NCBI RefSeq assembly: GCF_000772955.1
Contig: NZ_JPVO01000054.1
Coordinates: 124,001-188,000, forward strand
Source of the DNA: Ureibacillus sinduriensis BLB-1 = JCM 15800
GTDB taxonomy: Bacteria > Bacillota > Bacilli > Bacillales_A > Planococcaceae
DNA length: 64,000 bases
Reading direction: 5' to 3'
Shown: positions 37,462 to 46,726 of the stretch, piece by piece
Layout of the letters: each line of letters begins with the position of its first letter
Position numbering within the stretch: position 1 is the first letter of the stretch
Made by a program: the position numbers and the translations under genes
The notes under the pieces: generated by a model
What the model was told of the DNA's origin: nothing
Database searches by the model: none
The model's input: the letters and a program-made list of their open reading frames with translations, nothing else

Positions 37462-38292
37462 ATGAAAAAATGGTTTGCTGTGATCGGGGATCCGATTAAT
37501 CATTCGAAATCCCCCAATATGCATGGCACTTGGTTCGACGAAATGAACATTGATGCAGCTTATATTCCGGTGCATGTGAAAAGCGAAGACTTGGAAAATG
37601 CTGTCGCTTCGTTAAAAATACTAGGGGCAAGTGGATGGAACGTCACGATACCACATAAACAAACCATCATTCCATATTTAGATGAACTCGATCCTCTTGC
37701 TGAAAAAATGGGTGCCGTCAATACGGTGGTGCACCTTCCTGATGGACGACTGAAAGGATACAACACGGATGGAGCGGGATTTGTCCATTCACTGGAAGAA
37801 GTAATAGGCAAAGAGAAGAAAAATCTCGAAGTGCTGTTGATTGGTGCAGGAGGTGCAGCGCGGGGCATTGCCTTTGCATTGCAGCAATATGGTTATCCCA
37901 ATATATCGGTTACCAATCGTACAGTTTTAAAAGCCGAGGAGATTGTCTCGGAGCTAGGTGAAGGTCGAGCGCTTTCGATAGAAGAGGCTGAACAATCGCT
38001 GGACAAGTTCGGCATTGTGATACAGTCCACTTCTGCTGGACTTGGCAATAGTGAATTTATTTTGCCTTTATCCCTTGAAAAGTTACATGAAGGAGCAATT
38101 GTTTCGGATATTGTGTATAATCCATTAATGACACCATTTTTATTGGAGGCACAAATGAAGGGCGCCAAAATTGTAAATGGTCTTGGAATGTTCGTCCACC
38201 AAGGAGCAATCGCATTTAATTATTGGTTAGAACAGTATCCAAACACAAATAATATGATAAAAAGATTAACTGATGAATTAGAGCATAGTTAA
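37462..38292 (+). CDS. aroE: Shikimate dehydrogenase
   Basis: 276 residues. Substrate site SKSPNMHGTWF and NVTIPHK (catalytic Lys), NADP site IGAGGAARGIAFAL, and GLGMFVHQGAIAFNYW at the end. Reduces 3-dehydroshikimate in aromatic amino-acid synthesis. ATG 37462 begins MKKWFAVIGDP and has GAGG upstream; the open frame begins 42 bases earlier. Confidence 0.95.
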   Translation: MKKWFAVIGDPINHSKSPNMHGTWFDEMNIDAAYIPVHVKSEDLENAVASLKILGASGWNVTIPHKQTIIPYLDELDPLAEKMGAVNTVVHLPDGRLKGYNTDGAGFVHSLEEVIGKEKKNLEVLLIGAGGAARGIAFALQQYGYPNISVTNRTVLKAEEIVSELGEGRALSIEEAEQSLDKFGIVIQSTSAGLGNSEFILPLSLEKLHEGAIVSDIVYNPLMTPFLLEAQMKGAKIVNGLGMFVHQGAIAFNYWLEQYPNTNNMIKRLTDELEHS

Positions 38293-38313
38293 TTTAGGAG
38301 GAAACAACGTTTT

Positions 38314-38619
38314 ATGCTTACAGGCAAACAAAAAAGATTTTTACGTGCAGAAGCACATCATTTAACACCGATTTTCCAAGTGGGCAAAGGTGGCGTAAAC
38401 GATCAAATGATCAGTCAATTACGTGACGTATTGGAAGCCCGTGAATTAATAAAAGTACGTATTTTAGACAATTGTGAAGAAGATAAGCATGATGTTGCAA
38501 ATGCTCTTGCCAAAGGAACTGGTGCTGAACTTGTGCAACTGATCGGATTGACGGTTGTTTTATATAAAGAGTCTAGAAATAACAAAAAGATCGTATTACC
38601 AAAAGTAAACAAGAAATAA
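38314..38619 (+). CDS. yhbY: YhbY/YqeI CRM-domain RNA-binding protein
   Basis: 101 residues forming one CRS1-YhbY domain. MLTGKQKRFLRAEAHHLTPIFQVGKGGVND holds the GxxG RNA-binding loop (GKGG). Associates with pre-50S particles in E. coli. TAGGAGG precedes ATG. Confidence 0.95.
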   Translation: MLTGKQKRFLRAEAHHLTPIFQVGKGGVNDQMISQLRDVLEARELIKVRILDNCEEDKHDVANALAKGTGAELVQLIGLTVVLYKESRNNKKIVLPKVNKK

Positions 38620-38629
38620 GGTGTGAGCA

Positions 38630-39202
38630 ATGAAGAAAGTTGGCATTTTAGGTGGGACGTTCAACCCACCTCATATCGGACATTTAATAATGGCAAATGA
38701 AGCGTATCATGCGCTTTTTCTTGATGAAATCCGATTTATGCCAAATGCAATTGCACCACATAAACATTTGGTCGATGACGCATCGATGGAAAATCGGCTC
38801 AAAATGGTAGAAATCGCTATCAAGCCCTATGATCATTTCAAAGTTGAACCAATTGAATTGGAGCTTGGCGGCGTATCTTATACGTACCATACGATGTTGG
38901 AGTTATCGAAACGGGAGCCGGATGTTCAATTTTATTTCATCATCGGAGGCGATATGATCGATTCCCTCCATAATTGGTACAAGATAGACGAACTGATGAA
39001 GCTGGTACGATTTGTTGGATTGAAAAGGCCGGGATCTAAGTCGTCCACTACATATGACGTAAAAATTGTGGAGGCTCCTGAAATCGATTTATCTTCCACA
39101 TTCATTAGGGAACGATTTAAGACAGGTAGAACATTGCTATTCCTATTGCCCGATGGTGTGGAAAGTTATATTCGGAAGGAAGGTCTATATGGAACGCGAT
39201 AA
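38630..39202 (+). CDS. nadD: Nicotinate-nucleotide adenylyltransferase
   Basis: 190 residues. Nucleotidyltransferase motifs GGTFNPPHIGHLIMA and LSSTFIRERF. Makes NaAD from NaMN in NAD synthesis. Starts ten bases after yhbY and overlaps yqeK by 14 bases. Confidence 0.96.
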   Translation: MKKVGILGGTFNPPHIGHLIMANEAYHALFLDEIRFMPNAIAPHKHLVDDASMENRLKMVEIAIKPYDHFKVEPIELELGGVSYTYHTMLELSKREPDVQFYFIIGGDMIDSLHNWYKIDELMKLVRFVGLKRPGSKSSTTYDVKIVEAPEIDLSSTFIRERFKTGRTLLFLLPDGVESYIRKEGLYGTR

Positions 39203-39752
39203 GTTTTTAGCAGCAATAAAACCACGTATGCCTGAAAAAAGATATATTCATACTATTGGGGTAATGGAAACAGCGCTTCACCTATCCGGGAAATATGGCG
39301 AGGATCCCACCGCCGCTGAAACAGCTGCCATCCTGCATGATATTGCAAAGTATGCCGATGAAGATTGGATGCGCACCATTGTGAAAGAAAAGGGGCTGGA
39401 TTCGAGACTTGTGGATTGGGGCTCTGAAATTTTGCATGGTCCCATAGGGGCATGGATAGCTGAAACTGAATTTAATATTAAAAATGAAGATATCTTGAAT
39501 GCCATTCGTTTTCATACAACTGGCAGGGCAGGTATGTCAAAATTAGAGAAAATCATTTATATAGCAGATATGATCGAGCCGAACCGGAAATTTGTCGGCG
39601 TGGAAGAGCTTAGAGAAGCAGCGCATGAGAATTTGGATAAGGCTATGAAAGCATGTATTAGTCATTCAATCAGGTTTTTAGTCGACACCGAGCAACCGAT
39701 CTACCCGGTATCGATCGAATGCTTCAATGATGTTATTTCAAGAAACGCCTAG
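39189..39752 (+). CDS. yqeK: YqeK HD-domain Ap4A hydrolase
   Basis: 187 residues. HD metal motif in AAILHDIAKYAD plus downstream histidines (ILHGPIGAW, IRFHTTGR) and YIADMIEPNR. The family hydrolyses diadenosine tetraphosphate symmetrically. The long open frame starts at 39066 inside nadD; ATG 39189 (MERDKFLAAI) with GGAAGG upstream is the proper start. Confidence 0.93.
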   Translation: MERDKFLAAIKPRMPEKRYIHTIGVMETALHLSGKYGEDPTAAETAAILHDIAKYADEDWMRTIVKEKGLDSRLVDWGSEILHGPIGAWIAETEFNIKNEDILNAIRFHTTGRAGMSKLEKIIYIADMIEPNRKFVGVEELREAAHENLDKAMKACISHSIRFLVDTEQPIYPVSIECFNDVISRNA

Positions 39753-39777
39753 GCGTTATAGAGAGGAAAAGTGGAGA

Positions 39778-40125
39778 ATGAACCAAACATTACTGGAAAT
39801 TGTTTATAAAGCACTAGATGATAAAAGGGCTGAAGATATTGTTGTTTTGAATATGGAAAACATCTCATTACTTGCAGATTACTTCCTGATTTGCAACGGT
39901 AACTCTGACCGACAAGCGCAAGCAATTGCACGAGAAGTTCAGGAAAAAGCGCAAGAAAACGGCTATGAGGTAAAACGAATTGAAGGATTTGACTCTGCAC
40001 GCTGGATTCTAGTAGACCTTGGAGATATTGTCGTACACATCTTCCATAAAGACGAACGAGCATTTTATAATCTAGAACGCCTTTGGGGAGATGCGCCTCA
40101 ACTTGATTTGCCAACAGTAGAATGA
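39778..40125 (+). CDS. rsfS: Ribosomal silencing factor RsfS
   Basis: 115 residues: MNQTLLEIVYKALDDKRAEDI, SLLADYFLICNGNSDRQAQAIA and DLGDIVVHIFHKDERAFYNLERLWGDAP are the family signatures. Binds L14 and blocks subunit joining in starvation. ATG 39778 has GTGGAG; the frame opens earlier inside yqeK. Overlaps yqeM by 4 bases. Confidence 0.95.
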   Translation: MNQTLLEIVYKALDDKRAEDIVVLNMENISLLADYFLICNGNSDRQAQAIAREVQEKAQENGYEVKRIEGFDSARWILVDLGDIVVHIFHKDERAFYNLERLWGDAPQLDLPTVE

Positions 40126-40868
40126 TGAACTCAAGCTACGAAAGATTTGCCTTTGTGTACGATGAATTAATGCAAGATGTTCCGTATGAACAATATGTGA
40201 ACTGGGTAAAGAAACATGCTCCAAATGAAAAATATCCTAGATTATTGGATGTTGGCTGTGGCACAGGCACCCTTTCTCTTCTTTTCCATCAAAAAGGATA
40301 TGAAGTGAGTGGAATCGATTTATCCGAGGAAATGTTGGCCGTTGCTTATGAACGCCTCCAAGCGAACGGCGTTGCAATCCCATTGTTTGCAATGTCAATG
40401 GATGAATTGGAAGGTTTCTCCGATTTAGATGTTGTAACCATCCCGGTTGATTCCATTAACTATTTGGGGAAATCTGAAGCGGTGGTTGAAACATTGAAGA
40501 GAATTTATGATTCTTTACGTAAGGGTGGACAATTATTTTTTGATGTTCATTCATTATTTAAAATGGATCATATTTTTATGGAAAGCCCATTCACTTACGA
40601 CGATGGGGAGGTCACCTATATCTGGTTTACGGAGCCCGGTGAATTTGAACATTCAATTTATCACCAGATGACCTTCTTCGTAAAAGAACAGGGGAGCAGC
40701 TTGTTTGAACGGTTCGAAGAGGAACATTTTCAAAGAACGTTCCCTGCCAATCAATATGTAGAATGGTTAAAGGAAATTGGTTTTACAGATGTAGAAGTAA
40801 CAGCGGACTGGACTGACGAAAGTCCGACGGAAGAAAGTGAACGGATTTTTATCCGGGCAATTAAATAA
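40122..40868 (+). CDS. yqeM: SAM-dependent methyltransferase YqeM
   Basis: 248 residues. SAM motif LLDVGCGTGTLSLLFHQKGYEVSGIDLSEEML. B. subtilis YqeM sits in the same place; its substrate is unknown. Two ATG codons in tandem at the start (40122, 40125) are equally possible; the first overlaps the rsfS stop. Confidence 0.92.
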   Translation: MMNSSYERFAFVYDELMQDVPYEQYVNWVKKHAPNEKYPRLLDVGCGTGTLSLLFHQKGYEVSGIDLSEEMLAVAYERLQANGVAIPLFAMSMDELEGFSDLDVVTIPVDSINYLGKSEAVVETLKRIYDSLRKGGQLFFDVHSLFKMDHIFMESPFTYDDGEVTYIWFTEPGEFEHSIYHQMTFFVKEQGSSLFERFEEEHFQRTFPANQYVEWLKEIGFTDVEVTADWTDESPTEESERIFIRAIK

Positions 40869-40969
40869 AAATAATCACGATTTAGACACTTTTCAAAAGA
40901 AGGTAAATTATGTATATTATAAATATACTCCATATGATTTACCTCTTTAGAGAGGTGTTTTTTATCATT

Positions 40970-41611
40970 TTGCAAGCGATAAAAAAGTATGGACGAGTAA
41001 TGCTATTCCCCGGCATTATTTGTGCCATTCTCCTTTATATTTTCCTCCAGCAAGACCCTTCGAATAAAGAAGAAGCCTATACAATAACTACAATTCCACA
41101 ACAACAAAGTGAAGAAGTGATTCGTGATGAGGCCACTGAGTCAGCAGAGAAATCGATTGAAAAAATCATGGTTGATATTAAAGGTGCTGTAAAATCACCA
41201 GGTGTATATGAGTTAACAACCTTCGATCGAGTCATCGATGCAATTGAAAGAGCGGGAGGCTATACAGCAGATGCTCAATCTGTAGCAGTGAATCACGCAC
41301 AAAAGCTGCAGGATGAAATGGTAATCTATATACCAAAAACTGGCGAGGAGCCAGTTCAAAGTTTTGCAAGTGGCCAAATATCAAGTTCTCCCGCCACATC
41401 GGATAACTCGCTTGATGATAAGGTGGATTTGAATAGTGCCGATGAGGGGCGCTTAACAACACTGCCGGGAATTGGGCCATCGAAAGCTCAGGCAATCATC
41501 GCCTATCGTGAGGAAAGCGGGCCATACAAAACAATAGAGGATTTAAAAAATGTATCGGGCATCGGTGATAAAACCTTTGAAAAATTAAAAGATAAAATTA
41601 TCGTAAAGTAA
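40970..41611 (+). CDS. comEA: Competence DNA receptor ComEA
   Basis: About 213 residues from TTG 40970. One N-terminal transmembrane helix (VMLFPGIICAILLYIFL), an SLBB-like domain (DIKGAVKSPGVYELTTFDRVIDAIERAGG) and a C-terminal double helix-hairpin-helix (VDLNSADEGRLTTLPGIGPSKAQAIIAYREESG) that binds incoming double-stranded DNA. The start is uncertain: the site GAGAGGTG at 40950-40957 lies before TTG 40970, while ATG 40910 has none. The divergent comER of B. subtilis is absent upstream. Confidence 0.93.
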   Translation: MQAIKKYGRVMLFPGIICAILLYIFLQQDPSNKEEAYTITTIPQQQSEEVIRDEATESAEKSIEKIMVDIKGAVKSPGVYELTTFDRVIDAIERAGGYTADAQSVAVNHAQKLQDEMVIYIPKTGEEPVQSFASGQISSSPATSDNSLDDKVDLNSADEGRLTTLPGIGPSKAQAIIAYREESGPYKTIEDLKNVSGIGDKTFEKLKDKIIVK

Positions 41612-41690
41612 GAAATTACAAATAGATCCCGCATTGCATAAACTTGTTTTTGCATCTAAACTAGTAATTAGATAGTTTGGAGGTAATCAT

Positions 41691-42263
41691 ATGGAGCGAA
41701 TTACATGGGATCAATTTTTTATGGCGCAAAGCCATCTATTGGCCATGAGAAGTACATGTGCCAGATTGGCTGTTGGCGCAACAATTGTTCGAGAGACAAG
41801 GATTATTGCGGGTGGCTATAATGGTTCGATTTCAGGAGATGAACATTGTATTGAAGATGGTTGCTATGTTGTGGACAATCATTGCGTCCGTACGGTTCAT
41901 GCCGAAACAAATGCACTATTGCAATGTGCGAAATATGGTACCCCGGCAGATGGTGCGGATATTTATGTGACACATTTTCCTTGTTTACCTTGCTCGAAAA
42001 CAATTATTCAAGCAGGGATTAGAAACTTATACTATGCAAAAGACTATAAAAATAGCGAATATGCTTTAGAATTATTCCGGAAGGCCAATGTACAAGTTGT
42101 ACAAATTCCTTTTGACGAGGCAAAAATCGACTTTTTGCAAAATCAAAAGCTCGAGCTTGCAGTAAATATGCTGGATAAATTGAGAAGTCTTGGAGCTTCC
42201 AAAGAAGAACTACAACCTTTTGAAGAGAAGGTGAAACAATTATTTGATCTCGTTCAAGCATAA
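41691..42263 (+). CDS. comEB: dCMP deaminase family protein ComEB
   Basis: 190 residues. Zinc deaminase motifs HAETNALLQC and PCLPCSKTII, with additional His/Cys ligands near residue 50 (GDEHCIEDGCYVVDNHC). Converts dCMP to dUMP; in the comE operon it also has been linked to polar localisation of the uptake machinery. TTGGAGG precedes ATG. It overlaps comEC by 20 bases. Confidence 0.94.
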   Translation: MERITWDQFFMAQSHLLAMRSTCARLAVGATIVRETRIIAGGYNGSISGDEHCIEDGCYVVDNHCVRTVHAETNALLQCAKYGTPADGADIYVTHFPCLPCSKTIIQAGIRNLYYAKDYKNSEYALELFRKANVQVVQIPFDEAKIDFLQNQKLELAVNMLDKLRSLGASKEELQPFEEKVKQLFDLVQA

Positions 42264-44535
42264 ATGCATTTTCTATGCCTTATCGGTTCTCGTTGCTTCC
42301 ATTGCAGCTCACGAATCGGTGAGGTTCTTGTTTTTATTGGCGCCGTTTTCTCTGTTTCTTCGTTTCAAAAAAATTAGTATGCTGCATGTCGCTGGCATCA
42401 CCATCACCGCTTTAAGCAGCTATATTTACTTTACGTACTTGCTGCAGCAATTCGAAGATCCCCTCCAGGTTCCGGCTTCCTTAACATGGACAGATGAATA
42501 TAAAATTAATGGCGATACATTACGTGGTTTTATGAAAGATGACAGAGGCAGAAATGTGTATGCAGTTTATAGATTTAAGTCTGAACAGGAAAAGCTTGAT
42601 TACCAGAAGCAATCGTTAGTTGGAAATCGTTACTTAGTAACAGGAGAGGTGGTGGAGCCTTATCAACCAAATCATGACTACGCCTTCAACATGAGTAATT
42701 ATTTAAAAAGCAAGGGTTCTCTAGGTATTGTTGAAGTAACCAATTGGAATTTTGAAGGGAAAAGTCAAAGTCTTTATCAAAAAATTGCCAAACAACGCTT
42801 CAACGTAAAACGACACATTGAGGAAAGCTTTCCGCCATCACTTGTTGCCGAAGCCCAAGCCCTTATTATCGGACTGCAGGAAAATGTGGACGAACATACA
42901 ACGAGGGCCTATCAGAAATTGGGAATCACCCATTTATTTGCAATTTCAGGCCTGCATATAGCGATTGTGGCGTTTATTTTCTTTCAGGGTCTTCTGAGGT
43001 TGGGAGTGAGAAGGGAGCTTGCGTCTGGTGTTCTCTTGGTCGTTTTGCCTATCTACGCTGTTCTTGCGGGTGGAGCCCCCTCGGTTTGGAGAGCGGTGAT
43101 GGTTGTTGAACTGATCATGATTAGCCGCTTAAGGGGGAAGTTGGCAGCGGATGATGCCCTCTCGATAAGTTTTATATTGTTTGTCTTATTGCAACCTTGG
43201 TCTGTCTACCAAATTGGTTTTCAATTATCCTATTTGGCAACAGCCAGCCTCATATTTTCAAGCCGTCTTATCAACCGCCATCCTTCGTGGATTATTCAAT
43301 CATTCCTCATCACCTTTGTATCTCAACTACTTGTGTATCCTCTATTACTCTTTCAGTTTTATGAATTAAGTCTCTCCTCACTGATTGTGAATATTTTCTT
43401 CGTTCCTCTTTTCTCATTTATCATTCTGCCCATCAATCTTATTTTATTGGCAATCTCTTATATTGCTGAACCATTAACTAATCTGCTGTTTCAACTTTAT
43501 GAACCTTCAAGAGCTGCCCTTACAGCATTTATCGACATCCTGCAGGGAATACCTTATCAGATGTGGACCCCTGGAAAGCCTCCACTTACTTTGATTGCTA
43601 TAGCTTATATCGGGGTTTTTGCGACGTTTTATCTTTTAGATAGAAGGAGTAAGCTATTGAAGGTTATTTCTGTTCTTCTTCTACCTGCGCTTATTGTTCA
43701 TTATGGCGGGAAGTTGACCAATGATTTAATCATTACCTTTATCAATGTTGGTCAAGGAGATTGTATACTGGTCGAACTGCCTCTTAAGAGTGAAGTTTAT
43801 TTAATTGATTCAGGCGGGGTATTGCGGTTTAACGAGGAAGGTTGGAAGAATAGCCGCAACCCTTATGAGGTAGGCAGGGATATTGTGGTGCCTTTTCTAA
43901 AGGGGAAGGGGATCCAAAAAATTGATAAACTCATCCTAACGCATGCCGACAGTGATCATGTTGAAGGAGCGGAGGAGATAGTGCAGGAAATCCAAATTGG
44001 GGAAATACACATTTCACCAGGTTCGTATAAAAAGGATGTCATGAACGATTTGGTGATCGAATCAGAGAGACGAAATATACCAATCATAGAGCAAATCGCG
44101 AATGTCTCTTGGAACAAAGCGGGGTTTACATTTACTTACCTTTGGCCGAATGAAACAACATACGAAGGGAATAATGATTCACTCGTACTATACGTAACGT
44201 CAGATCGTTTTGAAGGGCTTTTCATGGGTGATGTAGAAGAGGAGGGGGAAGAGTCGATTATCCGACAATATCCATCCTTGGCCCATATTGATGTTTTGAA
44301 AGCGGGGCATCACGGTAGTAAAACGTCCAGTAGTGAAGTCTTTTTAGAAAGAATAAAGCCAGCTATTACCATTTTCAGTGCAGGAGAAGGTAATCGCTAC
44401 GGGCATCCTCACAAGGAAGTGGTGGAACGTTTTCAAGAGCTGGGACTGCCTACTTTCACCACTGGGGAAGATGGGACTATTGAGCTGCGCATAAGTGGGG
44501 AAACAATGAAGTTAAGGACAAGTAACTCAAAGTGA
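42244..44535 (+). CDS. comEC: DNA internalisation channel ComEC
   Basis: 763 residues. N-terminal DUF4131 region, a Competence domain with many membrane helices (GITHLFAISGLHIAIVAFIFF is the signature), and a C-terminal metallo-beta-lactamase-like domain with HADSDHVEGAEE and KAGHHGSKTSS that may degrade the non-transported strand. TTG 42244 overlaps comEB; GAAGGTGA lies ten bases upstream. Full length; no break. Confidence 0.95.
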   Translation: MISFKHKCIFYALSVLVASIAAHESVRFLFLLAPFSLFLRFKKISMLHVAGITITALSSYIYFTYLLQQFEDPLQVPASLTWTDEYKINGDTLRGFMKDDRGRNVYAVYRFKSEQEKLDYQKQSLVGNRYLVTGEVVEPYQPNHDYAFNMSNYLKSKGSLGIVEVTNWNFEGKSQSLYQKIAKQRFNVKRHIEESFPPSLVAEAQALIIGLQENVDEHTTRAYQKLGITHLFAISGLHIAIVAFIFFQGLLRLGVRRELASGVLLVVLPIYAVLAGGAPSVWRAVMVVELIMISRLRGKLAADDALSISFILFVLLQPWSVYQIGFQLSYLATASLIFSSRLINRHPSWIIQSFLITFVSQLLVYPLLLFQFYELSLSSLIVNIFFVPLFSFIILPINLILLAISYIAEPLTNLLFQLYEPSRAALTAFIDILQGIPYQMWTPGKPPLTLIAIAYIGVFATFYLLDRRSKLLKVISVLLLPALIVHYGGKLTNDLIITFINVGQGDCILVELPLKSEVYLIDSGGVLRFNEEGWKNSRNPYEVGRDIVVPFLKGKGIQKIDKLILTHADSDHVEGAEEIVQEIQIGEIHISPGSYKKDVMNDLVIESERRNIPIIEQIANVSWNKAGFTFTYLWPNETTYEGNNDSLVLYVTSDRFEGLFMGDVEEEGEESIIRQYPSLAHIDVLKAGHHGSKTSSSEVFLERIKPAITIFSAGEGNRYGHPHKEVVERFQELGLPTFTTGEDGTIELRISGETMKLRTSNSK

Positions 44536-44540
44536 ATGAA

Positions 44541-44580
44541 AAAAGGGGAATCTCAAGTTAAACTTGAATTCCCCTTTTCG
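44541..44580 (+). terminator. Terminator of the comE operon
   Basis: AAAAGGGGAATCTCAAG pairs with CTTGAATTCCCCTTTT with one mismatch around TTAA. It also faces the end of yqzM on the other strand. Confidence 0.85.
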
Positions 44581-44591
44581 CGGTAGCCTTA

Positions 44592-44756
44592 TTATGCAGC
44601 TACATCAACAATGATTGCGATAATAAACATAATTGCAAAAAATACGAATGAAACGCCAAATCCTACACCAGCATCAATTGCTTGGTTACGCATAGATGCG
44701 CCGTTTTTTCCTTCAAAAGGATTGTGAGTTACAACGTTTTCATCATGTGATGACAT
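44592..44756 (-). CDS. yqzM: YqzM family small membrane protein, 54 aa
   Basis: On the minus strand AGGAGGGAT precedes an ATG reading MSSHDENVVTHNPFEGKNGA, continuing to a hydrophobic helix GVGFGVSFVFFAIMFIIAII near the C-terminus. This is the YqzM pattern (short polar head, NDAID-like NQAIDAGVGF, single membrane helix), and yqzM lies between comEC and holA in B. subtilis too. Function unknown. Confidence 0.88.
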   Translation of the reverse strand: MSSHDENVVTHNPFEGKNGASMRNQAIDAGVGFGVSFVFFAIMFIIAIIVDVAA

Positions 44757-44930
44757 ACTTATCCCTCCTACTCAACATCAATTATAAGTGAATATATTAT
44801 AAAAAGCTATATCCAATAAATCAATTTCTACTAACTACCTTTTGTATAATCGAAAATTTTTATACATAGATGATAGAAAATAAAAAACGTGTATACTTAT
44901 AAATATGACTTTGTAGTAGGAGGAAGCAAT

Positions 44931-45941
44931 ATGTTTACAAAAGTTTGGAAAGAGATAAAAAATGGGCAAATTGCTCCTGTATATTGTATTTATGGAGAGG
45001 AAACTTATTTTATCGATGAAACCATCAAACGGATCAAACAAGGGCTGAATACAGCGGAAGAAGCAGAGGTAATCACTTTCGATATGGGAGAATCGCCTGT
45101 TGATTCCGTCATTGATGAAGCAGATACATTTCCATTTTTTTCAGAAAGAAAATTGGTTATCGCTAAAAATGCTTCTTTTTTAAAAGCGACGGAAAAAGGG
45201 AAAGAGAAAATAGACCATAACCTGAAGCGGCTCGAACATTGGTTGCAACAGCCATCCGAATTTTGTGTCACGGTATTCGTAGCCCCTTATGAGAAATTGG
45301 ATGAACGTAAAAAAATTACTAAGATAATGAAAGAAAAAAGCATCCTTCTGCATGCCGAAACACCACAAGAGAATGATTTGGGCACCTGGATTCGAAGTGA
45401 GGTAAATCGTTTTGAAAAAAGCATTAACGACGAAGCGGTGAATAAGTTAGTCGAGATGGTTGGGTCGAATATGCTACAACTACAGATTGAAATTGAAAAA
45501 ATTGCATTATATTTGGGAGAAGAAAAACAAATTACCGTAAATTTGGTAGAAGAGTTGGTTGCAAAGACTTTGGAGCATGATGCCTTTAAAATGCTGAATG
45601 CTTATTTATCGAACAATGTACCAGTGGCTCTTCAAATTTACCATGATTTGCTCAGACAAAAGGAAGAGCCGATTATGTTGGTTGGACTTCTCGCTTCAAA
45701 TATCCGGACAATGAACAATGTATATTATTTGCAAAAAAAAGGTTATCATCCAAATCAAATCTCAAAACAATTAAAAGTTCACCCATATCGAGTGAAACTA
45801 ATGTTGGAAACAAGAGATCGACCGAGTGAGGAAAGGTTATTGAAAGCCCTCAAAAATCTATCCGAAATTGACTTGAAATTAAAGTCGGTCAGCGGTAATC
45901 GAGAGAGGTATTTAGAAATGTTCCTTCTTAAAGCGATATAA
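44931..45941 (+). CDS. holA: DNA polymerase III delta subunit
   Basis: 336 residues, YqeN. MFTKVWKEIKNGQIAPVYCIYGEETYFIDE is the family N-terminus; AAA-like delta fold with the C-terminal oligomerisation domain (AYLSNNVPVALQIYHDLLRQKEEPIMLVGLLA). Opens the beta clamp in the clamp loader. ATG 44931 has GTAGGAGG; the frame begins 42 bases earlier. Confidence 0.95.
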   Translation: MFTKVWKEIKNGQIAPVYCIYGEETYFIDETIKRIKQGLNTAEEAEVITFDMGESPVDSVIDEADTFPFFSERKLVIAKNASFLKATEKGKEKIDHNLKRLEHWLQQPSEFCVTVFVAPYEKLDERKKITKIMKEKSILLHAETPQENDLGTWIRSEVNRFEKSINDEAVNKLVEMVGSNMLQLQIEIEKIALYLGEEKQITVNLVEELVAKTLEHDAFKMLNAYLSNNVPVALQIYHDLLRQKEEPIMLVGLLASNIRTMNNVYYLQKKGYHPNQISKQLKVHPYRVKLMLETRDRPSEERLLKALKNLSEIDLKLKSVSGNRERYLEMFLLKAI

Positions 45942-46036
45942 ATCTATTGGAGTATTTTTACCCTTCTCATTTAAAACTATTTACAAAATCTGTTATATTA
46001 AGTTAAACATATTTCTCTAGAAAGAAAGGACTTCTC

Positions 46037-46726
46037 ATGGACTATCAATTTAAGTTTTGGAATTCTCTATTAAATCCTAGTAAACTCGCATTTGCACTAG
46101 ATAATCAAGAACAGGGTTATCAAATGAAAGGTTATCAGAGCCGATTTTTTATACTCCTCGGATTAACCATTTTATTTTTTGTCACAAGAAATATTTGGGG
46201 GATGGGTACTGAGAATTTGTCTTACCTCATGGCGGCCAATGTGGAAGAAGAATATATTGCAAGCCGCTACTTATCTCTATTTGGGGCTGCGGTAAAGGGG
46301 TTATTATTCTTTGCTTTTCATTACTATATTATCTCATTATGCCTTTCGATTCTGACAGATCATTCCTTTAAAGCAATTTCAAAAATACAACTATTCGTGA
46401 TTGCTAGTATTCTAATAGAAAAATTAATCCTATTTTTAGTCTTCGCCATGTCCGGTTTTACGACCGCAATTTCGTTCCTGTCTTTAGGTCCTGTCAGTAC
46501 ATATATTACGGATGATAGTTTTGTGATCTTCTTTTTTAATCAACTGACGATTGCGACAGCTGCTACCATTTTTATTCAGTATAAAGTTTTATCGAAATGG
46601 GAAGTGGAGGGCAAGCGAATGTTACTGGCGAAAATTATTGCTGTTCAAATTTTCTTTGCGCTAGTAACAGCTGGGATTAGTATATTACCTCTCTATGATT
46701 ATATTTCTAAGGTGGTAGGTTTATGA
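46037..46726 (+). CDS. Polytopic membrane protein, Yip1-like
   Basis: 229 residues with about five to six hydrophobic segments (FFILLGLTILFFVTRNIW, GLLFFAFHYYIISLCLSIL, IASILIEKLILFLVFAMSG, LLAKIIAVQIFFALVTAGIS). Pattern and length resemble YIP1-domain membrane proteins, but no motif makes this certain. Its stop overlaps the start of the next gene by four bases (ATGA), so the two are coupled. Not at this place in B. subtilis, where rpsT follows holA. Confidence 0.7.
   Translation: MDYQFKFWNSLLNPSKLAFALDNQEQGYQMKGYQSRFFILLGLTILFFVTRNIWGMGTENLSYLMAANVEEEYIASRYLSLFGAAVKGLLFFAFHYYIISLCLSILTDHSFKAISKIQLFVIASILIEKLILFLVFAMSGFTTAISFLSLGPVSTYITDDSFVIFFFNQLTIATAATIFIQYKVLSKWEVEGKRMLLAKIIAVQIFFALVTAGISILPLYDYISKVVGL

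Noticed and set aside
39066-39188. Upstream extension of yqeK
   Set aside because: Lies entirely within nadD; ATG 39189 has the proper ribosome site and family start.
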